From NCBI GenBank assembly GCA_039819785.1, contig JBCBRH010000018.1:12472-76471 (forward strand): 64,000 nucleotides of DNA. Direction: 5' to 3'. Of the stretch, positions 43,592-50,811 are shown in pieces; position 1 is the stretch's first letter; each line of letters opens with the position of its first letter. Below the pieces are notes generated by a model that was given only the letters and a program-made list of their open reading frames with translations, was not told the origin of the DNA and searched no databases. The translations under genes and the position numbers were made by a program. This stretch comes from JBCBRD01 sp039819785. GTDB lineage: Bacteria > Pseudomonadota > Alphaproteobacteria > Rhizobiales > Hyphomicrobiaceae.

Positions 43592-46126
43592 TCACGGGTT
43601 GCCTGTTTTAACGACCGTGTAGGGTAAGACCCTCAAGCCCAGGTTGTCGGGGCAGAAGCTCGAAAGCTTATTGAAGAAATCAGTCTCCGAGACGGCCTGT
43701 GCAATGGATTGGTCGACGTTGACACCAGCTGCTGGCGCGAGACTTACGAAATCTGCTTTGGTCGGACACGAGGCCACGACCACGGCTTCGCGGCTCTCTG
43801 GCTGCCCAGGGATTGGCGCGCTGACCAACCGGTCCACTTTGTCACTCAGTTTGACGTTCGCGCGGGGCGCAAGGCTCAACGGGGCTGTGTCGACGCCAAT
43901 TGGGAAAACGCGAACCACGCTTCCATCGGCCCCCCAGGCGAATACACCTACAAACAAGGGTTCGGAGGAGGACGAGGCGATCGACACGTCAAAGGGTTCG
44001 AGTGCGCGGATGGTTGTTTCGCTCAGCGAGGCTTTGAAGGCATCCGGTTTGTCGACATCGCGGACGCGGGCTTCCACCTTTGCCGAGAGTGACGACGAGC
44101 CATTCCAGTTCGTTGTCCAGGTTTCGTCGTAAGGAATACCCTTCTCCAAAGATGCAAGATCGGCCTCCGCCGTTGTCCCAGTTGTACCCGGTTGTGGTGT
44201 CGACCCGCCGACGAGGGCTGCACGTGTTTTATTGCGCGCTTCAATGACGGCTTGATCCTTGGTCAGATATCCAGGGACGGTCAGAGTTGTTTCAGCTGTT
44301 CGTTTGGCGTCGATCATTGAGGGTGTGAGTTTGAAGTCATAACGCAGCGGACCATCCTGCCGTGAGGTGATGACCAGCCGGTGGTTGCCCTTTGGAAGCC
44401 TTGCCGACAGCGGGCCATTCTTGCCATCGATCCGGCCGAAGCCCAGCCCTTGATCGTCGACGATGTTCAAGGTTGCGCCAGCGTTGCGCGCATCGAAGGC
44501 GACCTTGATGTCGGTCGTGTCGTCACTGCGGAGCGTGTAGTTGCGTTCATCGCCCTTGGCCCACAAGATCCCTTCACGTTCCGTCGGAGACGTTGTTGCC
44601 AGATTGATCACCGGCGGGCGCTTGTTGGTCGTTGTGACGTCGTCTGTGTCCGGTGTGAGCGTCTCGGCCTTGAGTGATACCTTGTAGTCTTTTTCACTGC
44701 GCCGGTCTGACGAAATGATGAGGGCCTGTTCGCCTCTATCGACCCTGTAGGAGAAGGTGTCGTTTTCCTTCAAGGCCGGGTAGGCCTCGCCGTTTGCGGC
44801 TTTCAGTTCAATGTTGCCGCCGGATGGAAGGTCGTTCGTGTCGATTTGGACGAGGCGTGACCGCTCAAGCTTGAACCTGACAACGTCCGTCTTGTCGTCG
44901 CCGCCGATTTTGTCGGACACGGTTTTCAACGTGGACGTCAAGGTGCCTAAGTCCAGGGCTTCACCGTATGTGTTCCCGATATCGTCTGAGGTCTGGTCCT
45001 TCAAGGTGTCGTAGGCAAACCAGGCCCCACCGGCCGCCAGTGCCAATACGCTGATGCCGCCAATAAGCGGGCCAGCCATTGATTTGCTTTTCGGTTGCGC
45101 TGGTGCTCCAGCCGCTGCCGCGCTGCCAGCCTGTGCGGCGTTGCCGATCACCGGTGGCGCTTGCTGAGGTATAGAGCGGTCTTCCGGGCGGTTGAAGAGA
45201 ACCGTCTTGTCGAGCTGTGGTCCGGTGCTGTCGAGGCCGAGCATCTTGCGCCATTCAGGGACCGATTGCGGACGATCAGACGCGCGTACGGCCAACCCCT
45301 TGTCGATGCCCGTCAGGAACGATTTGTCGTAGCCGTTCAAGTTTTCTTCGGCCAGTTTTCGGCACGGGTCCATCCGGCCCGATAGCTCGGCATCGATGCG
45401 GTTTGGTGCATCCGGCGGGGTCTGACCGGTGATCAACTTATATGCGACGCCGGCGGTTGCGTAGATGTCGGTCCACGGCCCTTGTTCGGCAACGTCTGAA
45501 TACTGCTCCATCGGGCTGTAGCCGGACGACACAATGGCGGCGACCGTTTTACTTTTGCCGCTCACCGTATTGCGGGCAGCACCGAAGTCGAGCAGCACCG
45601 GTGTTCCGGCGGAGCGAATATATATGTTGGCTGGTTTGACATCCCTGTGGGCGATGCCGAGCTCGTGGACGACTTTCAATGCCTCGGTGATCGGGTCGAG
45701 CAGCGCGACCACTTCGCTCTGGGGCATCCGGCTTTCGGGGAAGTGTTTGACCCACTTGTCGAGTGGTTCGCCTTCCTCGTACTGCATCACCATGTAGCCA
45801 GTGTTGTTGAGGCTGGTGAAGTAGAGCACACGGACGATGTTGGGGTGTGAGAGCTGGGCGAGAATGCGTGCCTCGCTCAAGAACCGGTCAAGACCCCACT
45901 GGAAGATGTTCTGCGATTCTGCGTTGACGGTCTGAACGGCCTGCGTGTTGTGATTTCGGTTGGTCAATGAACTTGGAAAGTATTCCTTGATCGCAACCTG
46001 TTGTTCCAGCACTTCATCTTGCGCGAGATAGGTGATGCCAAAGCCGCCTTCGCCCAACACCCCTAAAATGCGGTAGTTTTGGAGCTTATAGCCGACTGGA
46101 AGTTTATGTGATTGGACCGAATTCAT
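43592..46126 (-). CDS. Membrane Ser/Thr protein kinase with C-terminal DUF4384-like domain
   Basis: An 844-residue Hanks-type kinase. The kinase domain starts at about residue 17 (YRILGVLGEGGFGITYLAQD), with catalytic Lys in VAIKEYFPSS, the loop AHRDVKPANI near residue 160, and LLDFGAARN. A transmembrane helix follows at about 350-375 (PLIGGISVLALAAGGAWFA). The extracytoplasmic part has pre-peptidase-like beta repeats and ends in a DUF4384-like domain (VGVFAWGADGSVVRVFPIGV). I choose the ATG at 46126; a GTG at 46273 would add 49 residues without a ribosome site. It should sense the periplasm and phosphorylate cytoplasmic targets. It converges with the caspase-like gene. Confidence 0.88.
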   Translation of the reverse strand: MNSVQSHKLPVGYKLQNYRILGVLGEGGFGITYLAQDEVLEQQVAIKEYFPSSLTNRNHNTQAVQTVNAESQNIFQWGLDRFLSEARILAQLSHPNIVRVLYFTSLNNTGYMVMQYEEGEPLDKWVKHFPESRMPQSEVVALLDPITEALKVVHELGIAHRDVKPANIYIRSAGTPVLLDFGAARNTVSGKSKTVAAIVSSGYSPMEQYSDVAEQGPWTDIYATAGVAYKLITGQTPPDAPNRIDAELSGRMDPCRKLAEENLNGYDKSFLTGIDKGLAVRASDRPQSVPEWRKMLGLDSTGPQLDKTVLFNRPEDRSIPQQAPPVIGNAAQAGSAAAAGAPAQPKSKSMAGPLIGGISVLALAAGGAWFAYDTLKDQTSDDIGNTYGEALDLGTLTSTLKTVSDKIGGDDKTDVVRFKLERSRLVQIDTNDLPSGGNIELKAANGEAYPALKENDTFSYRVDRGEQALIISSDRRSEKDYKVSLKAETLTPDTDDVTTTNKRPPVINLATTSPTEREGILWAKGDERNYTLRSDDTTDIKVAFDARNAGATLNIVDDQGLGFGRIDGKNGPLSARLPKGNHRLVITSRQDGPLRYDFKLTPSMIDAKRTAETTLTVPGYLTKDQAVIEARNKTRAALVGGSTPQPGTTGTTAEADLASLEKGIPYDETWTTNWNGSSSLSAKVEARVRDVDKPDAFKASLSETTIRALEPFDVSIASSSSEPLFVGVFAWGADGSVVRVFPIGVDTAPLSLAPRANVKLSDKVDRLVSAPIPGQPESREAVVVASCPTKADFVSLAPAAGVNVDQSIAQAVSETDFFNKLSSFCPDNLGLRVLPYTVVKTGNP

Positions 46127-46723
46127 GTTGTCTGGCTCGCCTTCACCTTCACAGATCCCCTTTTCCGACACCCGCATGCCGCCAACCTGACGCTCTGGAT
46201 GCGCTGCCTGTTCAAGCGCGTATGTCCAGTAGCGGTTGGCAACCCTTGGGCGCGGAAACCGTCGCTCGACCACAGTTATAACTGAGGACTGTTTAAAAAG
46301 GGGAATGGAATGACGGAGCCGTTACCGTGCGGCTGACGGGTCGGTCTGCTGGCGGTCGCAGTGTTTCGGTTTCCGTGGGAGAAACATCGAGAGCTGACAG
46401 ACCCTGGCCTGGGAGAAGCCTGCTGGGAGCAATACCGGTCTGTCAGCCCTCAAATTGGAATCTGAGAGTGGGAGTTGGGAGCAACACTCTCGAGAACGAG
46501 TATCTCAAAAGATTTGGTCTGTTCCAATTCCTGGAAAAAAGAGGGTGTGTCTGCTTTTACTTGGAAAGTATTTGTATTCCTAAATGTGTTGTTAACTTTG
46601 AGGTTGATCGGGCAGATAGAATGGGACTGAGAGTGTTGGAGTGACCCATCTTGCCAGACCGAATGATGATGGCCCGCTGAATGGACACGTCGCGTTCGGG
46701 AGCCTTCATAGCGAGGACGGAAT
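46127..46723. other. Long intergenic region upstream of the Ser/Thr kinase
   Basis: About 600 bp between the kinase start (minus) and a small hypothetical gene (plus). The stretch near the kinase start stays open in the kinase frame but does not look protein-like. The middle carries the TGGGAG repeat/stem-loop element at 46376-46529. No convincing gene is seen. Confidence 0.45.
46376..46529. ncRNA. Candidate structured RNA: stem-loops with five TGGGAG repeats
   Basis: TGGGAG occurs at 46376, 46410, 46424, 46469 and 46476. Stem 1 is a perfect 11-bp pair, GCTGACAGACC (46393-46403) with GGTCTGTCAGC (46437-46447). Its loop holds two copies, one in an inner GGC/GCC hairpin. Stem 2 is GAGAGTG (46464-46470) with CACTCTC (46485-46491), and its loop holds another copy; it sits inside an outer stem AATTGGAA (46453-46460) with TTCCAATT (46522-46529). 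Read on the plus strand, the loops display GGA, like CsrA/RsmA-binding sRNAs. On the minus strand they display CTCCCA, like anti-Shine-Dalgarno loops of alphaproteobacterial sRNAs. Strand, promoter and terminator are not resolved. Confidence 0.4.
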
Positions 46724-47074
46724 ATGTCGAGTTTGAAAATGCTGATTGATCGGTTTGAGGCTTTGGTGGCTTCGGTGGGCCAGGAAGACCGGTTGCCAGA
46801 TCAATTGTCTGCCCAAAGCTCCACGGCGGCGTTCGCGCCGGGATTATCCGAAGCCGGCGCTGATCAAGCGTTCAAAGCTCCAACTCCGGACCAGCAGATC
46901 TCCGAGGCTGAGAATGCCTGCCTCGCCTTCCAGGCTACCACGACTGAAGAGCGTGACTTGCAGCTGGACTTCTTGCTGGCGCGCGTCAGGCAACTGACCG
47001 ATGAGCACCAAGAGTTCGACCATTACGCCAAGTGCATCAAGAGGCTGTTCGATGGCAAGCCTAATCCGGAGTAA
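46724..47074 (+). CDS. Small hypothetical protein
   Basis: A 116-residue soluble protein that I do not recognise. Both ends look helical (LKMLIDRFEALVASVGQEDR, and DLQLDFLLARVRQLTDEHQE); the middle is Ala/Ser/Pro-rich. It ends IKRLFDGKPNPE. GAGGA lies a few bases before the ATG, which supports translation. There are no transmembrane segments or cysteine motifs. It lies next to the TGGGAG element and converges on the LuxR-type gene. Confidence 0.55.
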   Translation: MSSLKMLIDRFEALVASVGQEDRLPDQLSAQSSTAAFAPGLSEAGADQAFKAPTPDQQISEAENACLAFQATTTEERDLQLDFLLARVRQLTDEHQEFDHYAKCIKRLFDGKPNPE

Positions 47075-47174
47075 TTCGCTTCATGCAAGTTTGCCTGGTG
47101 TTTCGCCTGTCGTATTCATCGCAGGACGGCTGGTCGCAAGTGTCACCGATGGCCAGAATGAGATCCTAAATACC

Positions 47175-48050
47175 CTAGGTCGTGGGTGTCGATTTTCGTA
47201 ATCCAGCGTAAATCCAATAAAGGATCGCTGCGTGGGTTTTGTTACGGGCTTTCAGTTTTTCCTTGGCATTGTTCAGGTGTGCCCGGACCGTGTGGGGGCT
47301 TATTCCCAATTCAATCGCCGTTTCCTTATCAGTCAGACCGAGCGCGCAGTGGTGCATCACTTTTTCTTCCTGGGGTGACAGCATCCTTGGCCGGTTGAGA
47401 TCACGCGGGGCGTGCTCGGAAAAATGCGCCGCAAGGTATTGCGTGCAGACCGCGGTGATAGAGGTGAGGCTATTTGGGGTGAGGTCTTTTGAGGCCGGGT
47501 CCGTTGCGGGCTGCTGGGGACTCGTCGAGATTTTGAGGCCCACAAGTGTCGTGTAGCTGGCTTGGGTGAACGGGATCAAAAGGAGAGTTTTTGCATGGGC
47601 TGTCTCTGAATTGAAATGGTCGACGTCCATGGGCATCGTGTTCGTTGCTTCATACCAAGACTGTGGTCGGCCGCTTTCGCTTATCATGACGTCGATCGGC
47701 GGACACGTCCGGTAATGGCGCGCCCGTTCCAGCGCGCGGGTCATGCCTTCGGCGTCATAGATGAAGATCGCGTCTGTGTTTGGCTTTGTGGTTGCGCGAA
47801 ATGAGACAAACGCCAGCTGCACCTCAAATTCCCGTTCGAGGAACGCGGCAAGGGCCTTGATGCTGTCGAAGGCGTTCGTTGCGAGGACGGGCTGGGAAAG
47901 AAGATGCTGAAGCTGGCTGAGTGATCGATGTGCCGGGGCACCATGTTGTGGTGATGGCTTGGAGCGTAGCGATTGCGTGAGGTCAGTCCGTCTGAGTTGT
48001 TGTGCGGACAGAGCGGGTCTGCGGGCTAGGTTCAAACGCGTTTCGTTCAT
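47175..48050 (-). CDS. LuxR-family transcriptional regulator
   Basis: A 291-residue regulator with a C-terminal LuxR-type HTH (LSPQEEKVMHHCALGLTDKE, then LGISPHTVRAHLNNAKEKLK). The N-terminal ~200 residues form a sensory domain with an autoinducer-binding-like or GAF-like pattern (LAAFLEREFEVQLAFVSFRA; MISESGRPQSWYEAT; TLLLIPFTQASYTTLVGLKI). No receiver aspartate is seen. The ATG at 48050 has AAGGA eight bases upstream and is preferred over a start at 48134. No luxI-type synthase is in the window, so it could be an orphan (solo) receptor. It is divergent from the HlyD/GAF/M50 operon and may control it. Confidence 0.82.
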   Translation of the reverse strand: MNETRLNLARRPALSAQQLRRTDLTQSLRSKPSPQHGAPAHRSLSQLQHLLSQPVLATNAFDSIKALAAFLEREFEVQLAFVSFRATTKPNTDAIFIYDAEGMTRALERARHYRTCPPIDVMISESGRPQSWYEATNTMPMDVDHFNSETAHAKTLLLIPFTQASYTTLVGLKISTSPQQPATDPASKDLTPNSLTSITAVCTQYLAAHFSEHAPRDLNRPRMLSPQEEKVMHHCALGLTDKETAIELGISPHTVRAHLNNAKEKLKARNKTHAAILYWIYAGLRKSTPTT

Positions 48051-48562
48051 CGTGCCCGTCCTTGATCCATGCTGTTGACCGACCCTGTGTGGGGCTGCTT
48101 GTGCGCTCCATGAAACCAAGCAGAACAAGCGCAATCTGCGTTTTCACTTCGCGATTTGGCCTGCTTTATCTGGCGCGAGTGATTTGTGTTATTAACTACT
48201 ACAGGTTGTGCTTGGTTAACAGAAAAAGCTAGCCGTCTTTGGGGGTGTTGTGGACGCTTCCAGAGCAAATCTTGTGTCCTGGTCCTCACAAATGAGGATG
48301 TCTGGATGTCGGGCGCAAACTCAGCCGGTGCGGAGCGTTCCGGTTCGTTTGGTATCTGGACAGTGAAAAAAGGCGCACGCCGGTCTCGTTCTCATTTCGT
48401 TAAGGTCTATGGCTGTTTTCGGGCGGTATGAGTGAGCGCGGAAAGTGCCTATGTTTTTGCATCGTATTGCGTAACCCGGATCCTAGCCGCCGCCATGGGC
48501 GGTGTGATCCTGGGTCTTGGACAATTCAATTCCCGCTGACCTTACAAGCGATTGGTGTCTTG
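48051..48562. other. Divergent intergenic region, LuxR regulator / HlyD operon
   Basis: About 510 bp with an AT-rich patch near 48180-48240 (TTATTAACTACTACAGG). The frame open from 48428 into the adaptor gene is Arg/Cys/Pro-rich and not protein-like before 48563. It should carry promoters for both flanking units. No gene is seen. Confidence 0.45.
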
Positions 48563-49303
48563 ATGCGCAGTGCTTATTTCCACGGGCTTAGCTGTTCAAT
48601 CCTCCTTCTTTCCTCGCAGGGGGCGTGGGCTTCAACGGATGATGCGATCCGGGGGGTTCTCAGGGCGCAGGCCTCAGCGACGATCTCCAGTGAAATCATC
48701 GGGCAGGTTCTGGAGCTTCCATTCCGCGAGGGGCAAAGCTTTCAGGCGGGTGATCTGCTTTTGAAGTTTGATTGTCGCCACTATGCAGCCGAGTTGAAGG
48801 CAGCCAAGGCCGAGCAGCGCGTTGCCGAAATCACTGTGGCGGAGAACAAGCATCTGCATCGGTTTCGTGCCGCGGGCGCAAATGAGCTCGCGATTGCTGA
48901 GGCCAAGTTGGACCAGGCTGCATCTCGGGTGGAGGGGCTTGAGCTTACTCTGGGGCAGTGTGAAGTCCGCGCACCATTTGACGGCAAAATCGGGCGTACT
49001 GATGTCGAGGTGTTCGAGCGCCCGTCCGCCAATAGTGAGCTGATGACAATCGTCATGTCTGACGTGCTTGAGATCGACCTGTTTGTTCCCTCGCACTGGA
49101 TCAGGTGGTTGCGCGAGGGGCAGACGTTCCGTTTTTCCATCGACGAGACCGGCACGACGCATCGAGCTGTCGTTCTGGAGATGGGTGCGCTCGTCGACCC
49201 TGTCAGCCGCACCCTCAAAGTCTCGGCACGCATGCTCGAGCACGGCCCGCTGGTGCGTCCGGGCATGAGTGGATCGGCAGTGTTCGTGCGTCCGAACGGG
49301 TGA
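48563..49303 (+). CDS. HlyD/RND-type periplasmic adaptor protein
   Basis: A 246-residue exported membrane-fusion-type protein. A signal peptide (FHGLSCSILLLSSQGAWA) is followed by a lipoyl-like half (ASATISSEIIGQVLELPFRE; GQSFQAGDLLLKFDC), a short coiled coil (AAKAEQRVAEITVAENKHLH), the second lipoyl half (CEVRAPFDGKIGRTDVEVFE) and a beta-barrel ending RPGMSGSAVFVRPNG. It lacks the long hairpin of tripartite drug-pump adaptors. It is first in a tight three-gene operon with two larger HlyD-containing proteins. It should bridge or gate a membrane complex made with them, in place of a classic ABC or RND pump, since none is present. Confidence 0.8.
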   Translation: MRSAYFHGLSCSILLLSSQGAWASTDDAIRGVLRAQASATISSEIIGQVLELPFREGQSFQAGDLLLKFDCRHYAAELKAAKAEQRVAEITVAENKHLHRFRAAGANELAIAEAKLDQAASRVEGLELTLGQCEVRAPFDGKIGRTDVEVFERPSANSELMTIVMSDVLEIDLFVPSHWIRWLREGQTFRFSIDETGTTHRAVVLEMGALVDPVSRTLKVSARMLEHGPLVRPGMSGSAVFVRPNG

Positions 49304-49311
49304 GAGATCGC

Positions 49312-50808
49312 ATGGCTTCTGCAAAACCAAATGATCAGGCACGAGATGGATCTCGTGCTGCGCGGTCAGGCCCCAGTGGTCCATCGTCGGTTTCTGGGTC
49401 CGGTCACATGACATCGGTTGGCAACAAAGACGCTATGGGCTCTGCTCCGAAGCCGCTGAACCCTGGTGGGTCATCCCATGATCGCGATGCCGCTAACACT
49501 GAAGTGATCCTCAAGGTTGACGACCGCATCCGGGCGGCTGGCGATGAAACGGAACTCTTGCACGTGATTGCCAACGAGACGCGGACGTTGGTGGGTGCGC
49601 GTCAGGTGTTTGTGTTGCGTGCGGGAAAACGTGGACAGTGGCGCGTCGCGGCTGTGTCGAGCCTTGCGCTGATTGAACGCGAGACGCCGTTTGTGCGCTG
49701 GATCGAAAGTCTGGCAGTCGGGGTCTCACGCGACGGGCGAGTTGGCGAAGGTTTTGAGTTTTCGTTGCCGGCCTATTGTCAGGCGGATGACCCAGAGGTG
49801 AAGACCTATCCGTTTCAGAATTTCTATTGGCAGCCGCTTGCCTTGTCAGACGGGACAGCCTTTGCCGGATTGTTGCTCGCCCGGGAACGCTTTTGGCAGA
49901 AGCCGGACACAGCATTACTGAGCCGGCAGGCCGGCGTTTATGTGTCGGCCTGGAAAGCGTTGTTTGGCGAACGGTCGTTGCGCGCTAGGCCGAAAAGGGC
50001 CTTGCGGCTGGGGTGGGTCGGTGCTGTCGCGGCGCTTGGTCTGAGTTTTGTGCCCGTTCCCATGACGGCGTTGGCGCCTGTTGAGATTGTTGCGAGAGAC
50101 CCCCACCGGGTCACTGCACCGCTTGACGGCGTGGTCGATGATGTCCTGGTGCAGCCGAACCAATTGGTCCGGCGTGATGAGCCGCTGCTGCGCTATGAAG
50201 ACACCACGTTGCGGAGCCGGTTTGAGGTGGCTGACCAGGACATGAAGGTTGCGCGGGCGCGGTTCGACCGGGCGCAACAAGCCGCATTCACCGATCAGGA
50301 TGCGCGGCACCAGCTGGCATCTTTACGTCATGAACTGGATTTGAAGGTCATCGAGCGATCATTTGCCGAAGCGCAGCTGGCGCAGAGTGTTGTGCGGGCC
50401 AAGCGCGACGGCGTGCTGATCTTTAACGACCGCGATGATCTGGTCGGCCGTCCGATCCGGATCGGTGAGAACCTCATGGAGATTGCTGATCCCAAACAGA
50501 TTGCAGCCCGGGTCGATTTGGCCGTTGCCGATGCCATCGTGCTGGAGGGTGGTGCGGATGTCCGCCTATTTCTTGATGCTGATCCGCTCTCGTCTGTTTC
50601 TGCCAAGCTGGTGTCAGTTGGCTATCACGCAGAAGCGAACAGTACGCAGCAGCTGACCTACAAACTCAATGCCGCGCTCACCGATCCGGCTATGACGGCC
50701 AGGATCGGATCGCGGGGGACTGCACAGCTGTTTGGCCGCACGGTGCCGCTCATCTATTTTCTCCTGCGCAGACCCATTGCGGCTGTCCGGCAATACGTCG
50801 GGGTTTGA
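49312..50808 (+). CDS. GAF domain-HlyD fusion membrane protein
   Basis: A 498-residue inner-membrane protein. About 60 disordered residues come first. A GAF-like sensor domain follows (about 65-220; TEVILKVDDRIRAAGDETEL; WRVAAVSSLALIERETPFVR; LALSDGTAFAGLLLARERFW), then one helix (GWVGAVAALGLSFVPVPM). A HlyD/lipoyl adaptor follows (DPHRVTAPLDGVVDDVLVQP; RVDLAVADAIVLEGGADVRL). The GAF domain would lie in the cytoplasm and the adaptor in the periplasm, so ligand sensing may gate export. The ATG at 49312 has GAGAG upstream; a GTG at 49300 overlaps the previous stop by 4 bp and is an alternative. The M50 gene starts 3 bp after its stop. Confidence 0.8.
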   Translation: MASAKPNDQARDGSRAARSGPSGPSSVSGSGHMTSVGNKDAMGSAPKPLNPGGSSHDRDAANTEVILKVDDRIRAAGDETELLHVIANETRTLVGARQVFVLRAGKRGQWRVAAVSSLALIERETPFVRWIESLAVGVSRDGRVGEGFEFSLPAYCQADDPEVKTYPFQNFYWQPLALSDGTAFAGLLLARERFWQKPDTALLSRQAGVYVSAWKALFGERSLRARPKRALRLGWVGAVAALGLSFVPVPMTALAPVEIVARDPHRVTAPLDGVVDDVLVQPNQLVRRDEPLLRYEDTTLRSRFEVADQDMKVARARFDRAQQAAFTDQDARHQLASLRHELDLKVIERSFAEAQLAQSVVRAKRDGVLIFNDRDDLVGRPIRIGENLMEIADPKQIAARVDLAVADAIVLEGGADVRLFLDADPLSSVSAKLVSVGYHAEANSTQQLTYKLNAALTDPAMTARIGSRGTAQLFGRTVPLIYFLLRRPIAAVRQYVGV

Positions 50809-50811
50809 TCA

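Noticed and set aside
46327..46644. Plus-strand 105-residue frame across the TGGGAG element
   Set aside because: The region is dominated by inverted repeats and the translation has no protein-like pattern or ribosome site.
48428..49303. HlyD-like adaptor starting at 48428
   Set aside because: The first 45 residues are Cys/Arg/Pro-rich. The ATG at 48563 leads directly into a normal signal peptide.
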